64,000 bases of DNA, from the NCBI GenBank assembly GCA_947084935.1, contig CAMTUH010000009.1, positions 1 to 64,000 of the forward strand. The letters run 5' to 3'. Made by a program: the position numbers and the translations under genes. The stretch comes from CAMTUH01 sp947084935. GTDB taxonomy: Bacteria; Pseudomonadota; Gammaproteobacteria; Coxiellales; Coxiellaceae. Shown here piece by piece: positions 16,946 through 25,695 of the stretch. Every line of letters starts with the position of its first letter. Position 1 is the stretch's first letter. The notes beneath the pieces were generated by a model. It ran no database searches, was not told where the DNA came from, and was given only the letters and a program-made list of their open reading frames with translations.

Positions 16946-18972
16946 CAACACCTGATGATAAAAATATTTTGCCAAAAGCCGTTGAGTGGCTCAATCAAGG
17001 GCATTTCAACACCGCCAGCGTTTTGTCGCTCACGAAAGCCTGTCACTTTGCCGAGCAATTAGCCAGTCAACACGAATCCTCTATTCACGAATCCTTGATC
17101 GAACAAGGCCTCGCAATCGCTTCCGAATTACAAACGCTAAAATGCGACAACGACGCATTATCCGCGGCACTCATTTATCCCAGCTTTATTTACACGAAGG
17201 CCGCAACGGAACTCGTGACGAAAAATGTAGACAATCCCGTCGCTAAATTGCTTCTGGGTACAAAAAAAATGGAAATGATTGATACCCTATCGTTGCAAAC
17301 CAAGATGTTCAGTCAACAACAAAACGTCGTGGATAATCTACGAAAAATGTTACTCGCCATGGTCGACGACATACGCATTGTGCTCATCAAATTAGCGGAG
17401 CGATTAGTTCATTTAAAATACGTGCAGCAACAACCGGAAGTCATTCAAAAAGAAACCGCTCAAAAAGCCATGGATATTTATGCTCCATTAGCCAATCGCT
17501 TGGGGATCGGCCAGTTCAAATGGCAGATGGAAGATTTGGCTTTTTGCTACCTCGATACCGATAATTACAATGCCATTTTAAAACACCTCAACATGCAACG
17601 CGACGAGCGCGAGAAATACATCGACCTTATAATTAAGGAATTGGAAATTTTAATCGCGCGCGCTCATTTCGAAAAAGCAAGTATTTATGGCCGAGCGAAA
17701 CACATCCACAGTATTTTCCGAAAAATGCAGCGCAAGCACGTCGACATCACTAAAATTTACGACACCAGTGCCGTTCGCGTTCTAGCGCCCTCCATCGAAG
17801 ACTGTTACACGGCACTGAGTCTCATTCATGAAAAGTGGTCGCATGTTCCCAAAGAATTCGACGATTATATTGCAAAACCCAAACCCAACGGTTATCGCTC
17901 GATACACACCGCCATTATTGGCCCCGATAATCACCACGTGGAAATTCAAATTCGAACGTACCAAATGGATGACGAATCCGAGCGGGGTGTGGCCGCGCAC
18001 TGGAAATACAAAGAAGGTAAAAAACCGGCTTCCAGTTACGAGGAAAAAATAAATTGGCTGCGCGAGGTAATCGGCTGGCAAAAAGAAGTGAGTCCGGATA
18101 CCCAATCCCGCGATTCATTGTATCAACAAATTTTTGAAGACCGCGTTTACGTTTTCACACCCAACGGGGATGTGTTGGATCTTGCCCTCGGCGCTACCCC
18201 GTTGGATTTTGCGTACCACGTGCACACCAATTTGGGCCATCGCTGCCGTGGCGCAAAAATTAATGGCGCGATTGCACCGCTCACTCAGGCCTTAAAAACC
18301 GGCGATCGAGTGGAAATTCTCACCACCAAAGAGGGACACCCCAGTCGAGATTGGTTGAATCCCGCATCGGGTTATTTGAAAACGAATCACGCGCGCGCAA
18401 AAGTGCGGCACTGGTTTCGTCAAGAAATTCTCGCGGAAAACGTGCCGACCGGCGCCACTCGCCCCAAAGCGTTGCCGCCTGAAAAAACCGAAAAAATTGA
18501 AACCACCGTAACACAACGCGACACCGGCTCTTTTGTCACTATCGAAAACATCAGAAATTTACTCACAAAATTGGCGCGCTGTTGTCAGCCCATCCCGGGC
18601 GATCCGATTTTAGGCTACATCACAAAAGGTTCCGGGGTTACCATTCACCACCGCGATTGCCGCAACGTTCAGCAGGCCCTTAAATTTCGCTCGTATCGAA
18701 TTATCGCCGTGGATTGGGGAGCCGCACCACAACAATACCCCGTTAATCTGCTCATTGAAGCAAACGATCGTTCGGGACTGATTCGCGACATCAGCAGTAT
18801 CCTCGCGAACGAACACATACCGATTTTGGGCCTAAACACCCGCGTGAATAAATTAGAAAACCGCGCTTATATCACGCTGACGATTGAAATCAAAAACTTG
18901 GACGTACTAGACAACATCGTCAACCACCTGCATCAAATCCCCGATGTGATTATGATCAAAAGAGGTCGATAG
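16942..18972 (+). CDS. relA: (p)ppGpp synthetase RelA
   Basis: 676 residues. It makes (p)ppGpp from GTP/GDP and ATP when uncharged tRNA enters the ribosome, starting the stringent response. The N-terminal HD hydrolase domain is degenerate: no HDxxED motif where it should be near residue 80-90, so it is RelA-type, not SpoT-type. The synthetase domain (about 230-360) includes KPNGYRSIHTAI, then TGS (about 405-465, VYVFTPNGDVLDLALGATPLDFAY), a zinc-finger region with ARCCQPIPGD, and a C-terminal ACT domain (about 595-676). It is translationally coupled to rlmD by a 4-nt overlap, the E. coli order. Confidence 0.95.
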   Translation: MTTPDDKNILPKAVEWLNQGHFNTASVLSLTKACHFAEQLASQHESSIHESLIEQGLAIASELQTLKCDNDALSAALIYPSFIYTKAATELVTKNVDNPVAKLLLGTKKMEMIDTLSLQTKMFSQQQNVVDNLRKMLLAMVDDIRIVLIKLAERLVHLKYVQQQPEVIQKETAQKAMDIYAPLANRLGIGQFKWQMEDLAFCYLDTDNYNAILKHLNMQRDEREKYIDLIIKELEILIARAHFEKASIYGRAKHIHSIFRKMQRKHVDITKIYDTSAVRVLAPSIEDCYTALSLIHEKWSHVPKEFDDYIAKPKPNGYRSIHTAIIGPDNHHVEIQIRTYQMDDESERGVAAHWKYKEGKKPASSYEEKINWLREVIGWQKEVSPDTQSRDSLYQQIFEDRVYVFTPNGDVLDLALGATPLDFAYHVHTNLGHRCRGAKINGAIAPLTQALKTGDRVEILTTKEGHPSRDWLNPASGYLKTNHARAKVRHWFRQEILAENVPTGATRPKALPPEKTEKIETTVTQRDTGSFVTIENIRNLLTKLARCCQPIPGDPILGYITKGSGVTIHHRDCRNVQQALKFRSYRIIAVDWGAAPQQYPVNLLIEANDRSGLIRDISSILANEHIPILGLNTRVNKLENRAYITLTIEIKNLDVLDNIVNHLHQIPDVIMIKRGR

Positions 18973-19062
18973 CGTTACCCCCAATCACGGTATAGAGATA
19001 CCACAGCTTCCGCGCTTACTATTAGCAACCAGAACTAAAAGTTGCTAAAATGTGAGCAAAGA

Positions 19063-19305
19063 ATGAAGTGCCTAAAAAGGTTTATCATCTATTTGGATAA
19101 AATGATAGAAAGGCATCTCGAAAAAAACGGATTTCGTGATGGTTTACAAAAGTTAGGCATTAACTTTATGACAGCAAGTGCCGTTGGAGTCTTCATCACT
19201 CATTTAAATGATTTAACATGGTGGGGCGCGTTATTCATTATTTGGTTGGGGTTTTTTGGCGCATTTGTTTGGATCATTGGAATTTATAAGAGAAAAGGAG
19301 AATAA
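19063..19305 (+). CDS. Small two-helix membrane protein
   Basis: 80 codons from the ATG at 19063; a TTG at 19042 is possible. The N-terminal third is basic and amphipathic (KRFIIYLDKMIERHLEKNGF), followed by two predicted membrane helices (about 32-48 and 53-72) and a basic RKGE tail. It ends 1 nt before the next small gene, whose Shine-Dalgarno lies in its last codons. Size and topology recall phage holins and small toxin-like membrane proteins, but no family is recognised. Function unknown. Confidence 0.55.
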   Translation: MKCLKRFIIYLDKMIERHLEKNGFRDGLQKLGINFMTASAVGVFITHLNDLTWWGALFIIWLGFFGAFVWIIGIYKRKGE

Positions 19306-19306
19306 A

Positions 19307-19417
19307 ATGGCAGCAATTGTAGCAACATTATTTGTGATGGGGTTAGTTGCCGCCATAGCTGCTTTCGGCGCGTATGTCATTTTACGAAGCCCCCCTAAGA
19401 AAAAAAGAGCTCACTAA
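19307..19417 (+). CDS. 36-residue small membrane protein
   Basis: ATG at 19307 preceded by AAGGAG at 6-8 nt, 36 codons to TAA at 19415. The product is one Ala/Val/Leu-rich membrane helix (residues 2-26) and a short, very basic tail (SPPKKKRAH). It overlaps the end of the preceding two-helix gene by its ribosome-binding site, so the two form a mini-operon. Too short for family assignment; the arrangement resembles coupled small inner-membrane proteins. Confidence 0.55.
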   Translation: MAAIVATLFVMGLVAAIAAFGAYVILRSPPKKKRAH

Positions 19418-19429
19418 GATCATACACCG

Positions 19430-19513
19430 TAGCCCGGGTGCAGCCTCGCCCCGAGGCGCAACCCGGGGATTGAATTCCTTGATTTCGTATGACTCCATCA
19501 AGGCTACACGCCT
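19430..19513. repeat. Composite GTAGCC...GGCTAC palindromic repeat
   Basis: Starts CGTAGCCCGGGTGCAGCC and ends CATCAAGGCTAC; contains GTTGCGCC/GGCG-type inner pairing and a TTCCTTGATTTCG block. It shares both end modules with the elements at 22155-22286 and 27138-27210, so one dispersed family is present. Confidence 0.7.
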
Positions 19514-19531
19514 CGAGAATAAATTTATTCC

Positions 19532-19564
19532 CTTCATATTTCGTTCATGTTTCTTGGTTATCAT
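19532..19564 (+). promoter_or_regulatory. PmrA-type tandem box and -10 upstream of the 19605 gene
   Basis: CTTCATATT (19532-19540), TC, GTTCATGTT (19543-19551), 7 nt, then TATCAT (19559-19564). The core is TTCA rather than TTAA, so it is a weaker match to the PmrA consensus, but the period of 11, the N2 (TC) and the 7-nt gap to the -10 equal those of the other three boxes. Confidence 0.5.
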
Positions 19565-19604
19565 ATACACATAAAAAGGTTTCGATTTTTACGAGGAAAG
19601 CAAA

Positions 19605-20801
19605 ATGCGCACCGACACCAACTTAACCGAACCACTCTTGCCCAAAAACGAAGAAGCATCCCTACTCGGTGAAGGAGAAGAAGCACCCCTACTCGGTGAA
19701 GGAGAGGAAGAGGAAGGATATGGATCGACTGGTGAGTCGGTTACCATGGAAGGAACTCTCACCGTTACAGCAGTTGTGCCTCCCATTGAACTCAATGACT
19801 GGTTAAAAAAACTTTGGGAAGATTTTCAAATAGCGGGCCTCTGCGGCATCGACGGCATCAATGGCGGTTTTGGCCCTTCCACTGAGGTCTTAACGTTCCT
19901 TTTCGGATTACGTGATTATGTCAATCCCGAACAGTGGGTTTTACCTACAACTTTTGCGATTCCACCACTTGCTCTACTCTGCAGCCTTAAACGCACACAC
20001 AGCGCCATCAACGACGATGATGGCATCAGTTCGTTTATCGGTGTTAACATTGGTATCGATTTCTTCACCTTTTTTAACTTTACTTTAAGTCTCATGGCGG
20101 ATATCGCTTCCTCGATATTAGGCCCTGAAGCCGAAGACGCTCCGTGGTCTATTGCAGGTCCAATCATTGGCCTTGCATTTTTGCTTTCGGTAATTTCGAC
20201 GTATGTTTCTCGCGAAAAACATTTAGGTAGACTCAATAAAGCAGGGGAAGTTACTTTTGAAGCCTGTCAGTTTCTACAAATTTTAAGTGCGGGATCGACT
20301 TTAGTTCGACTGATAACCGGCATTAATCCCATCCACTGGAGTGCTTTTCTGACAACCACTATACCCGCATTTGGTTTTGCCACAATCGCCCGTGCTTCAC
20401 GTGACCGATATCCGATTTTATATAAAATCGGTGATGATCTGCTTCCGATGCTGGCCTATCTCATCAGTCAAGGCTCTCTTTTGCAAGATGATGCTCAATC
20501 GGGTTTCATAATAGCTCTTTTTTATATCCTAATTTCTGTTTGCGCCTTTGGCCCTCCATTATTCGCCCTCAGAAACGGAATGGTACCCGAAGATCATATG
20601 GCCGCCATTTTAGAGAACCCAATCCTCGTCCCCGGAATCCGCGGAGCAGAAATGGATACAGGAATAGGGGTAGGAACAGAGGAAGCAGGAGCAGAACAGT
20701 CAACTCTCGACTCAATATTCTCGCTATTCTGCTCAAGAAACAGGGGAACACAATCTGAATCTGAGACCGACACAGAAGGCACAGGATATCTGCCAATTTG
20801 A
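19605..20801 (+). CDS. Multi-pass membrane protein with eukaryotic-like sorting motifs, candidate effector
   Basis: 398 residues; GAGGAAAG precedes the ATG. The acidic N-terminal tail (1-60) holds a tandem 9-residue repeat, A[S/P]LLGEGEE, encoded by a 27-bp DNA repeat (19653-19706). Each copy contains an acidic dileucine signal of the [DE]xxxL[LI] type (E16-L21, E25-L30). About seven or eight hydrophobic segments follow (residues about 95-330). The C-terminal tail is acidic and Ser/Thr rich and ends GYLPI, so the last four residues fit YxxPhi. Both are adaptor-binding sorting signals in eukaryotic membrane proteins. With the PmrA-like promoter this makes a candidate host-membrane effector. 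No enzyme family is recognised. Confidence 0.65.
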   Translation: MRTDTNLTEPLLPKNEEASLLGEGEEAPLLGEGEEEEGYGSTGESVTMEGTLTVTAVVPPIELNDWLKKLWEDFQIAGLCGIDGINGGFGPSTEVLTFLFGLRDYVNPEQWVLPTTFAIPPLALLCSLKRTHSAINDDDGISSFIGVNIGIDFFTFFNFTLSLMADIASSILGPEAEDAPWSIAGPIIGLAFLLSVISTYVSREKHLGRLNKAGEVTFEACQFLQILSAGSTLVRLITGINPIHWSAFLTTTIPAFGFATIARASRDRYPILYKIGDDLLPMLAYLISQGSLLQDDAQSGFIIALFYILISVCAFGPPLFALRNGMVPEDHMAAILENPILVPGIRGAEMDTGIGVGTEEAGAEQSTLDSIFSLFCSRNRGTQSESETDTEGTGYLPI

Positions 20802-20812
20802 CCCCTTAATCC

Positions 20813-21313
20813 TCACTCGCAAGTAAGGCAAAAACCATCAATAAACAACGCCACGTGGTGTAATTTCAGTTTGGCGGGCATTGCTGGTTCACCTTTTAAG
20901 ACATGCACGGTGTATCGGAACGTTTGCGCCTTAGCGTCGTAACGAATATCGGTCAATTCAACACCGTAGTTGACGTATTTTTGATGGATAAAGGAATTGA
21001 GGCCACCGACAATCGCTGCATTGGGCGCGCTCTTATAAAAGTTATCGTGCCCTTTTTTCCAATCTTGCACGAATTTTTCACCCTCGAGGGCACCACTCAC
21101 GCGGTAAGGCCGTTCGGAAAAATAAGTGACGTACGGCGCGGCTTTCCGCAAAGTAAGCTCGTACGTATTCGATTTATTCGGAACCGCTTGCATTTCAGCG
21201 GACCCAGCGGTTTGCACGAATAAAAATATTTTCGGTTGCTTGATGCTGGCTCCAGCGAAAGACTGGGAAGTTAAAGCCGTAAAAAATAAAGCTGTGAGAA
21301 TTACGCGTTTCAT
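20813..21313 (-). CDS. Exported hypothetical protein with C-terminal CxxC
   Basis: 166 residues; AAGAGGT precedes the ATG. Residues 1-20 form a signal peptide (ending SFA-G). The mature protein has a mixed beta-rich region with YFSERPYRVSG, a central DFYKSAPNAAIVGG-like stretch and ends in a CLTC motif two residues from the C-terminus, which might be a redox or metal site. I recognise no family. It is convergent with the membrane-protein gene ending at 20801 (11 nt apart). Confidence 0.6.
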   Translation of the reverse strand: MKRVILTALFFTALTSQSFAGASIKQPKIFLFVQTAGSAEMQAVPNKSNTYELTLRKAAPYVTYFSERPYRVSGALEGEKFVQDWKKGHDNFYKSAPNAAIVGGLNSFIHQKYVNYGVELTDIRYDAKAQTFRYTVHVLKGEPAMPAKLKLHHVALFIDGFCLTCE

Positions 21314-21354
21314 AGATACCTCTTAGATTTTACTGTCATTGCAAACTCAAAACC

Positions 21355-21435
21355 GTAGCCTCGGTGAGCTTTGCGAACCGAGGGATTATTGCAAATCTTT
21401 AGTTCTCCTCGGTTCGCAAAGCTCACCGAGGCTAC
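21355..21435. repeat. Perfect 29-bp inverted repeat (GTAGCC...GGCTAC family)
   Basis: Arms 21355-21383 and 21407-21435 are perfect reverse complements of 29 nt around a 23-nt loop. It lies between the exported protein gene and the 3' end of ccmI and could end transcription of the ccm operon. Confidence 0.85.
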
Positions 21436-21459
21436 AAGAGCGACGCAATAATACCACAT

Positions 21460-22134
21460 TTATTCCCTATTTTTAAGCTCTTTTTGAGCACGGCTGATCA
21501 TTGAAAGCAAAGTCTGACTGTCTTTACTGCCGGGCGGGAATAACGGAAGGAGTTTCTCCCAATACTGCACGGCCAGCCGATAATTTCCATTATTATAAGC
21601 ATTTAGTGCCAGCAGATTATTGGCATTAATATCCAAGGGATTATGGCGAAGGACCGATTGTAACAACTCGGTTACATTGCTCGTCAGATGCTTACCATTA
21701 TTGAAAAATAATGCCTCGGCATAAGTCGTGGCATACTCGGTTTTGTTTGAGTCAAGCTCATAAGCTTTCTTTAAGGCGCCCACAGCCTCTCCATAATGAT
21801 TCAATGAAAAGTACAGCCGCCCCAATAAATACCAACCGTGAGGACTGTCCGGGTGCTGCCGCAAATGTTCTTTTAACTGATTAACCACTTCTTCCGGGGA
21901 TTTAATTTTCGCCATTGCCAATTGAACACGAGCAGATTCCTTTTGCAAAGCCCAATAATGAAATAATTGCTGGCTTGACCCCCAATAAAAATAAAGTGCT
22001 AACGAGACAATTGGAAAAGCAATCGCAATAAAGAGCGTCATCCAATAAGATTTTCGTTTTACCAACGGCACAATAACCAGCATCAGCGCTGCAAGCGTTA
22101 AAAGAAATATTCCTGCTAAGAAAAAAAAAGTCAT
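21460..22134 (-). CDS. ccmI: Cytochrome c biogenesis protein CcmI
   Basis: 224 residues. CcmI presents apocytochrome c to the CcmF/H heme ligation complex. Seen: two N-terminal membrane helices (about 3-24 and 32-52), then a periplasmic domain of TPR repeats (about 90-200; HGWYLLGRLYFSLNHYGEAVGALKKAYEL). It is shorter than the two-domain CcmI of E. coli CcmH fusions. Last gene of the ccm operon; separated from ccmH by a 155-nt region filled by a palindromic repeat. Confidence 0.85.
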   Translation of the reverse strand: MTFFFLAGIFLLTLAALMLVIVPLVKRKSYWMTLFIAIAFPIVSLALYFYWGSSQQLFHYWALQKESARVQLAMAKIKSPEEVVNQLKEHLRQHPDSPHGWYLLGRLYFSLNHYGEAVGALKKAYELDSNKTEYATTYAEALFFNNGKHLTSNVTELLQSVLRHNPLDINANNLLALNAYNNGNYRLAVQYWEKLLPLFPPGSKDSQTLLSMISRAQKELKNRE

Positions 22135-22154
22135 AACAATTACCTACTTAATAT

Positions 22155-22286
22155 GTAGCCTGGGTGCAGCCACGTTTTTAGTAGTAGCCTTGATGTAGCT
22201 ATGCGAAATCAAGGAATTCCTGAGTTCCTGGGTTACGCCACGAAGCGTGGCTGCACCCAGGCTACAATTCGCTCCATCAAGGCTAC
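22155..22286. repeat. Nested palindromic repeat inside the ccm operon
   Basis: Outer arms 22155-22174 and 22246-22265 (20 nt, GTAGCCTGGGTGCAGCCACG) and interleaved arms 22184-22195 and 22275-22286 (GTAGCCTTGATG) pair perfectly. The two modules also occur in the elements at 19430 and 27138. It occupies the ccmH-ccmI gap. Confidence 0.85.
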
Positions 22287-22289
22287 GGG

Positions 22290-22679
22290 CTATCGTCGCG
22301 CTACATATTTCCGAATGACCACAAACCAAATAAAAAAGCCAAAAAATAACAACAAAAATGGACCCAACCACAACACGTACGTCTTCCCTGAAAACGGCGG
22401 TTTAAACAGCACAAAATCCCCGTAGCGATTCACCATATAATGAATAATACGCTCGTTGGTTTCGCCCATCTTTACTTGCTGATAAATCGTATTTCGCAAA
22501 TCATTAGCCAGTGGCGCATCGGACGACGCCAAGTCCTCATTCTGACAAACCAAACAACGAAACTGACTGATTAATTGATTAAACCGCTTCGCTTCATCCG
22601 GATGCGAAAACGGATAGCGGTCACCGGCGATGGAAACACCCGTTAATAAAATAAAAGCTAACAATATAAATATTTTCAT
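22290..22679 (-). CDS. ccmH: Cytochrome c maturation thiol oxidoreductase CcmH
   Basis: 129 residues. CcmH keeps apocytochrome CxxCH cysteines reduced for heme attachment. Seen: N-terminal signal/anchor, the active motif FRCLVCQNEDL (L-x-C-x-x-C-Q), the LANDLRNTIYQQVKMGETNERI helical region, YGDFVLFKPP, and a C-terminal membrane anchor (about 103-123). Its start overlaps the ccmG stop by 4 nt, so it is translationally coupled. Confidence 0.93.
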   Translation of the reverse strand: MKIFILLAFILLTGVSIAGDRYPFSHPDEAKRFNQLISQFRCLVCQNEDLASSDAPLANDLRNTIYQQVKMGETNERIIHYMVNRYGDFVLFKPPFSGKTYVLWLGPFLLLFFGFFIWFVVIRKYVARR

Positions 22680-23236
22680 CTCGTAACTTCTTTGCTGAAC
22701 GATTCGGCAGAATAGTGGCGCACCACCGGCTCCAATACCTCATCCCAAACCCGCGCATCAATCGGGCCCGTGTATTTGTAACGAATAATCCCATTCTCGT
22801 CTATCACAAAACTTTCCGGCGTCCCATACACGCCTAAATTAATAGCCAATTCCCCCTGTGGATCATCAATGATGGCTGAATAAGGATTTCCGTACTTCTT
22901 TAACCACGACAACGCCGCTTCGCGTTTATCTTTATAATCCAACCCAACGAGAGTAACGCCCTCCCGCTCCGCAATATCCATCAAAATCGGATGCTCAATC
23001 CGGCAGGACAAACACCACGTCGCAAAAACATTTAATAAGGTCACGTGCCCTTTAAAATTTTTATTACTGACCATTGGCTCACTGGCATTCAGCGACGGCA
23101 TCCGAAATACCGGAAACGGCTTATCGATCAATGGTGACGGAACCAAATGGGGGTTTTGCTTTAATCCCTGCCATAAAAACATTCCAGTAATAATAAAAAT
23201 CAATAACGGTACGAACAATCGAAGGTGCCGCATCAT
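22676..23236 (-). CDS. ccmG: Thiol:disulfide interchange protein CcmG/DsbE
   Basis: 186 residues. A membrane-anchored thioredoxin-fold protein that passes electrons to CcmH and apocytochrome c. Seen: N-terminal membrane segment (about 7-24), FKGHVTLLNVFATWC, active site WCLSC, and the conserved GVYGTPESFVID loop with the cis-proline. Overlaps both ccmH and ccmF by 4 nt. Confidence 0.94.
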   Translation of the reverse strand: MMRHLRLFVPLLIFIITGMFLWQGLKQNPHLVPSPLIDKPFPVFRMPSLNASEPMVSNKNFKGHVTLLNVFATWCLSCRIEHPILMDIAEREGVTLVGLDYKDKREAALSWLKKYGNPYSAIIDDPQGELAINLGVYGTPESFVIDENGIIRYKYTGPIDARVWDEVLEPVVRHYSAESFSKEVTR

Positions 23237-25143
23237 AACGTTTCACTCCTTTTTTTTCGGTAACGCCGATCCATAAGAGCGATAATGCCGCCCAAAACCA
23301 TCAAAAATCCGCCCGCCCAGATCCAGCGCACAAAAGGTTTATAGTAAATTCGCACGCCCCAGGATCCATCACTTAGGGGTTGCCCCAAAGCGACGTACAA
23401 ATCACGAAAAGCTGTAGCATTAATCGCCGTTTTCGACAAAGTGGTTTGCTGCACCGTGTATAAGCGCAATTCAGGATGCAATTGAGAAACTGCCCTGGAA
23501 TCTTTCTCCACTAAAAAATCAGCACGAGCGCCCGTATAATTAGGCCCTTTTAAATTTTCGACTGATTCAAACTGAAATTGATAATCTCCAACTGTAACAC
23601 GATCGCCCAATTTCATCGTTAAATCGCGTTCAACGCTGTACGTCGTTGTTAACACAATACCGACAACCGTAATGGCAACGCCCAAATGCGCCGCGATCAT
23701 CGCCCATTGACTGCGCGTGAGATTCCTCCATCGAATATGCATCACGGTATTAAACGCCACCCACAACGCCAACGACAAACCAAACCAAACCGATCCATGA
23801 AACGACGCGCGCACCAGCAGCGGCAATAACAGCGCGGCCACCACAGCCGCAATAAAAATAATTCCAAACCGTTTGAGCAATAAGGTGGGATTTTGATTAT
23901 CCCAGCGAAAATAAGGGCCAACCCCCATCAACAACAAGAGCGGCGTCATAATGGGAATAAATACAAAATTAAAATACGGAGCGCCGACGGATAGTTTTCC
24001 CAAATTGAGCGCCTGAATAACCAGCGGATACAAAGTTCCCAGTAAGACGGTCAGCATCGCAATGAATAACACGACGTTATTCGCCAATAACAGCGTTTCT
24101 CGCGACCAAAATCCAAATAAACCAGTATTCACAATACGCCGACCCCGCCACGCGTAAAGCAACAACGAACCACCAATGACTATCGTCAAAAATTGCAGAA
24201 TAAAAGCACCGCGCCTCGGATCCACGGCAAACGCGTGTACGGAAATTAATACCCCCGAGCGAACTAAAAACGTGCCGAGTAAACTCAATGAAAAAGCACA
24301 AACGGCCAAAAGCACCGTCCAAGCTTTAAAAACGTTGCGTTTTTCCGTGACCGCCAACGAATGAATTAACGCCGTCCCGACGAGCCAAGGCATAAACGAA
24401 GCATTTTCGACCGGATCCCAATACCACCAACCGCCCCAACCCAATTCACGATAAGACCACCAACTGCCCAAGATAATGCCCAACGTTAAAAAACACCACG
24501 CCACCGTCGTCCACGGACGCGTCCACCGCGCCCAAGCAGCGTCCAAACGACCGCTTAACAACGCCGCAATTGCAAAGGCAAACGCGACGGAAAAACCAAC
24601 GTAGCCCATATACAACATCGGTGGATGCGAAACCAAACCCGGATCTTGTAATAATGGATTTAAATCGTTGCCATTGACTGGAATCGTTGGCAATAATCGA
24701 ATAAAAGGATCGGAAGTCGTTAATAAAAATAAATAAAATCCAATCGCAATTAAAGATAAAATGGCTAACACGCGCGCCAAAATTTCTATGGGTAATTGCC
24801 GACTGAACGTGCTGACTGCAGCCATCCACAGGCTTAAAATAAATACCCACAATAACAGCGATCCCTCGTGCGCGCCCCACACTGCACACAATCGATAAAT
24901 CCACGGTAAATGCGTATTTGAATTTTCAGCTACGTAAGCCACCGAAAAATCGTTTGCCAAAAAAGCATAAGCCAACGAAAAAAAACTGATAGCAACAAAA
25001 ATGAATTGCCCAATGGCCGTATAACGCGACAAAATTAGGTAACTGGAAATATGCCGCGCTGCACCCATCAATGGCACGACGGCTTGGATAATGGCCAAAC
25101 CCAAAGCCAGAATTAATGCGTAGTGTCCGAATTCGATAATCAT
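23233..25143 (-). CDS. ccmF: Heme lyase subunit CcmF
   Basis: 636 residues from the ATG at 25143, which places MIIEFGHYALILAL, the usual CcmF start, at the N-terminus; in-frame upstream codons overlap ccmE. CcmF ligates heme from holo-CcmE to apocytochrome c. Seen: about 14 membrane helices, the tryptophan-rich heme-handling motif WGGWWYWDPVENASFMPW, and conserved periplasmic histidines. Starts 1 nt after the ccmE stop. Confidence 0.95.
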   Translation of the reverse strand: MIIEFGHYALILALGLAIIQAVVPLMGAARHISSYLILSRYTAIGQFIFVAISFFSLAYAFLANDFSVAYVAENSNTHLPWIYRLCAVWGAHEGSLLLWVFILSLWMAAVSTFSRQLPIEILARVLAILSLIAIGFYLFLLTTSDPFIRLLPTIPVNGNDLNPLLQDPGLVSHPPMLYMGYVGFSVAFAFAIAALLSGRLDAAWARWTRPWTTVAWCFLTLGIILGSWWSYRELGWGGWWYWDPVENASFMPWLVGTALIHSLAVTEKRNVFKAWTVLLAVCAFSLSLLGTFLVRSGVLISVHAFAVDPRRGAFILQFLTIVIGGSLLLYAWRGRRIVNTGLFGFWSRETLLLANNVVLFIAMLTVLLGTLYPLVIQALNLGKLSVGAPYFNFVFIPIMTPLLLLMGVGPYFRWDNQNPTLLLKRFGIIFIAAVVAALLLPLLVRASFHGSVWFGLSLALWVAFNTVMHIRWRNLTRSQWAMIAAHLGVAITVVGIVLTTTYSVERDLTMKLGDRVTVGDYQFQFESVENLKGPNYTGARADFLVEKDSRAVSQLHPELRLYTVQQTTLSKTAINATAFRDLYVALGQPLSDGSWGVRIYYKPFVRWIWAGGFLMVLGGIIALMDRRYRKKRSETL

Positions 25144-25144
25144 A

Positions 25145-25540
25145 CTACTGTGGCCGATATTTTTCATCGTGCTTTGCCAGCACCTCATCCGCAACAAAAA
25201 CACCACGCGCATTAAGATGTCCTTGCGTCACAATCCCCTGCCCTTCGCGAAACAAAGCCGGCAACAAACCATCAAAATCTACTTCAATTTTTTTATGTGC
25301 ATCAACAATGCCAAAACGAACGTTCAGCGTATTCGGCGTGTGGCGTACGCTGCCATTTTCTACCGTACCACCCAGACGAATTTCACGATCAACCGCCACG
25401 TGTTGTTCCGCCACTTGACTGGGTGTGTAATAAAGATCGATGTTTTTCCCGAGTGCATACAAAACTAACCCAACAGCAATAAAAACGGCTGTCGCAATAC
25501 TAAGAATCGTATAAACTCGCCTCCGACGTATCCGATTCAT
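25145..25540 (-). CDS. ccmE: Periplasmic heme chaperone CcmE
   Basis: 131 residues. It carries heme covalently bound to a histidine: H124 in VLAKHDEKY, with the tyrosine Y128 that axially binds the iron. An N-terminal anchor (about 9-30) is followed by the OB-fold beta barrel with IRLGGTVENGSV and FREGQGIVTQG. Its start overlaps ccmD. Confidence 0.95.
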   Translation of the reverse strand: MNRIRRRRVYTILSIATAVFIAVGLVLYALGKNIDLYYTPSQVAEQHVAVDREIRLGGTVENGSVRHTPNTLNVRFGIVDAHKKIEVDFDGLLPALFREGQGIVTQGHLNARGVFVADEVLAKHDEKYRPQ

Positions 25541-25691
25541 GCGAATCCACTACCTCTTTTTTTACTAATAATTTTCGAAGCACGATGCCCGCATGAGTAA
25601 TCAAAGAAATTAACACAAACGCATATGCTGGCCATACATAAACAGCATACCCGCCCATGCGGAAAAAATGGTAAAGCGAAGAAAACGACAT
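25500..25691 (-). CDS. ccmD: Heme exporter protein CcmD
   Basis: 63 residues, one membrane helix (about 15-37; YAVYVWPAYAFVLISL) and a charged tail, the usual form of CcmD, which releases holo-CcmE from the CcmABC complex. It follows ccmC by 4 nt and overlaps ccmE by 41 nt. Confidence 0.88.
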   Translation of the reverse strand: MSFSSLYHFFRMGGYAVYVWPAYAFVLISLITHAGIVLRKLLVKKEVVDSHESDTSEASLYDS

Positions 25692-25695
25692 CTAT

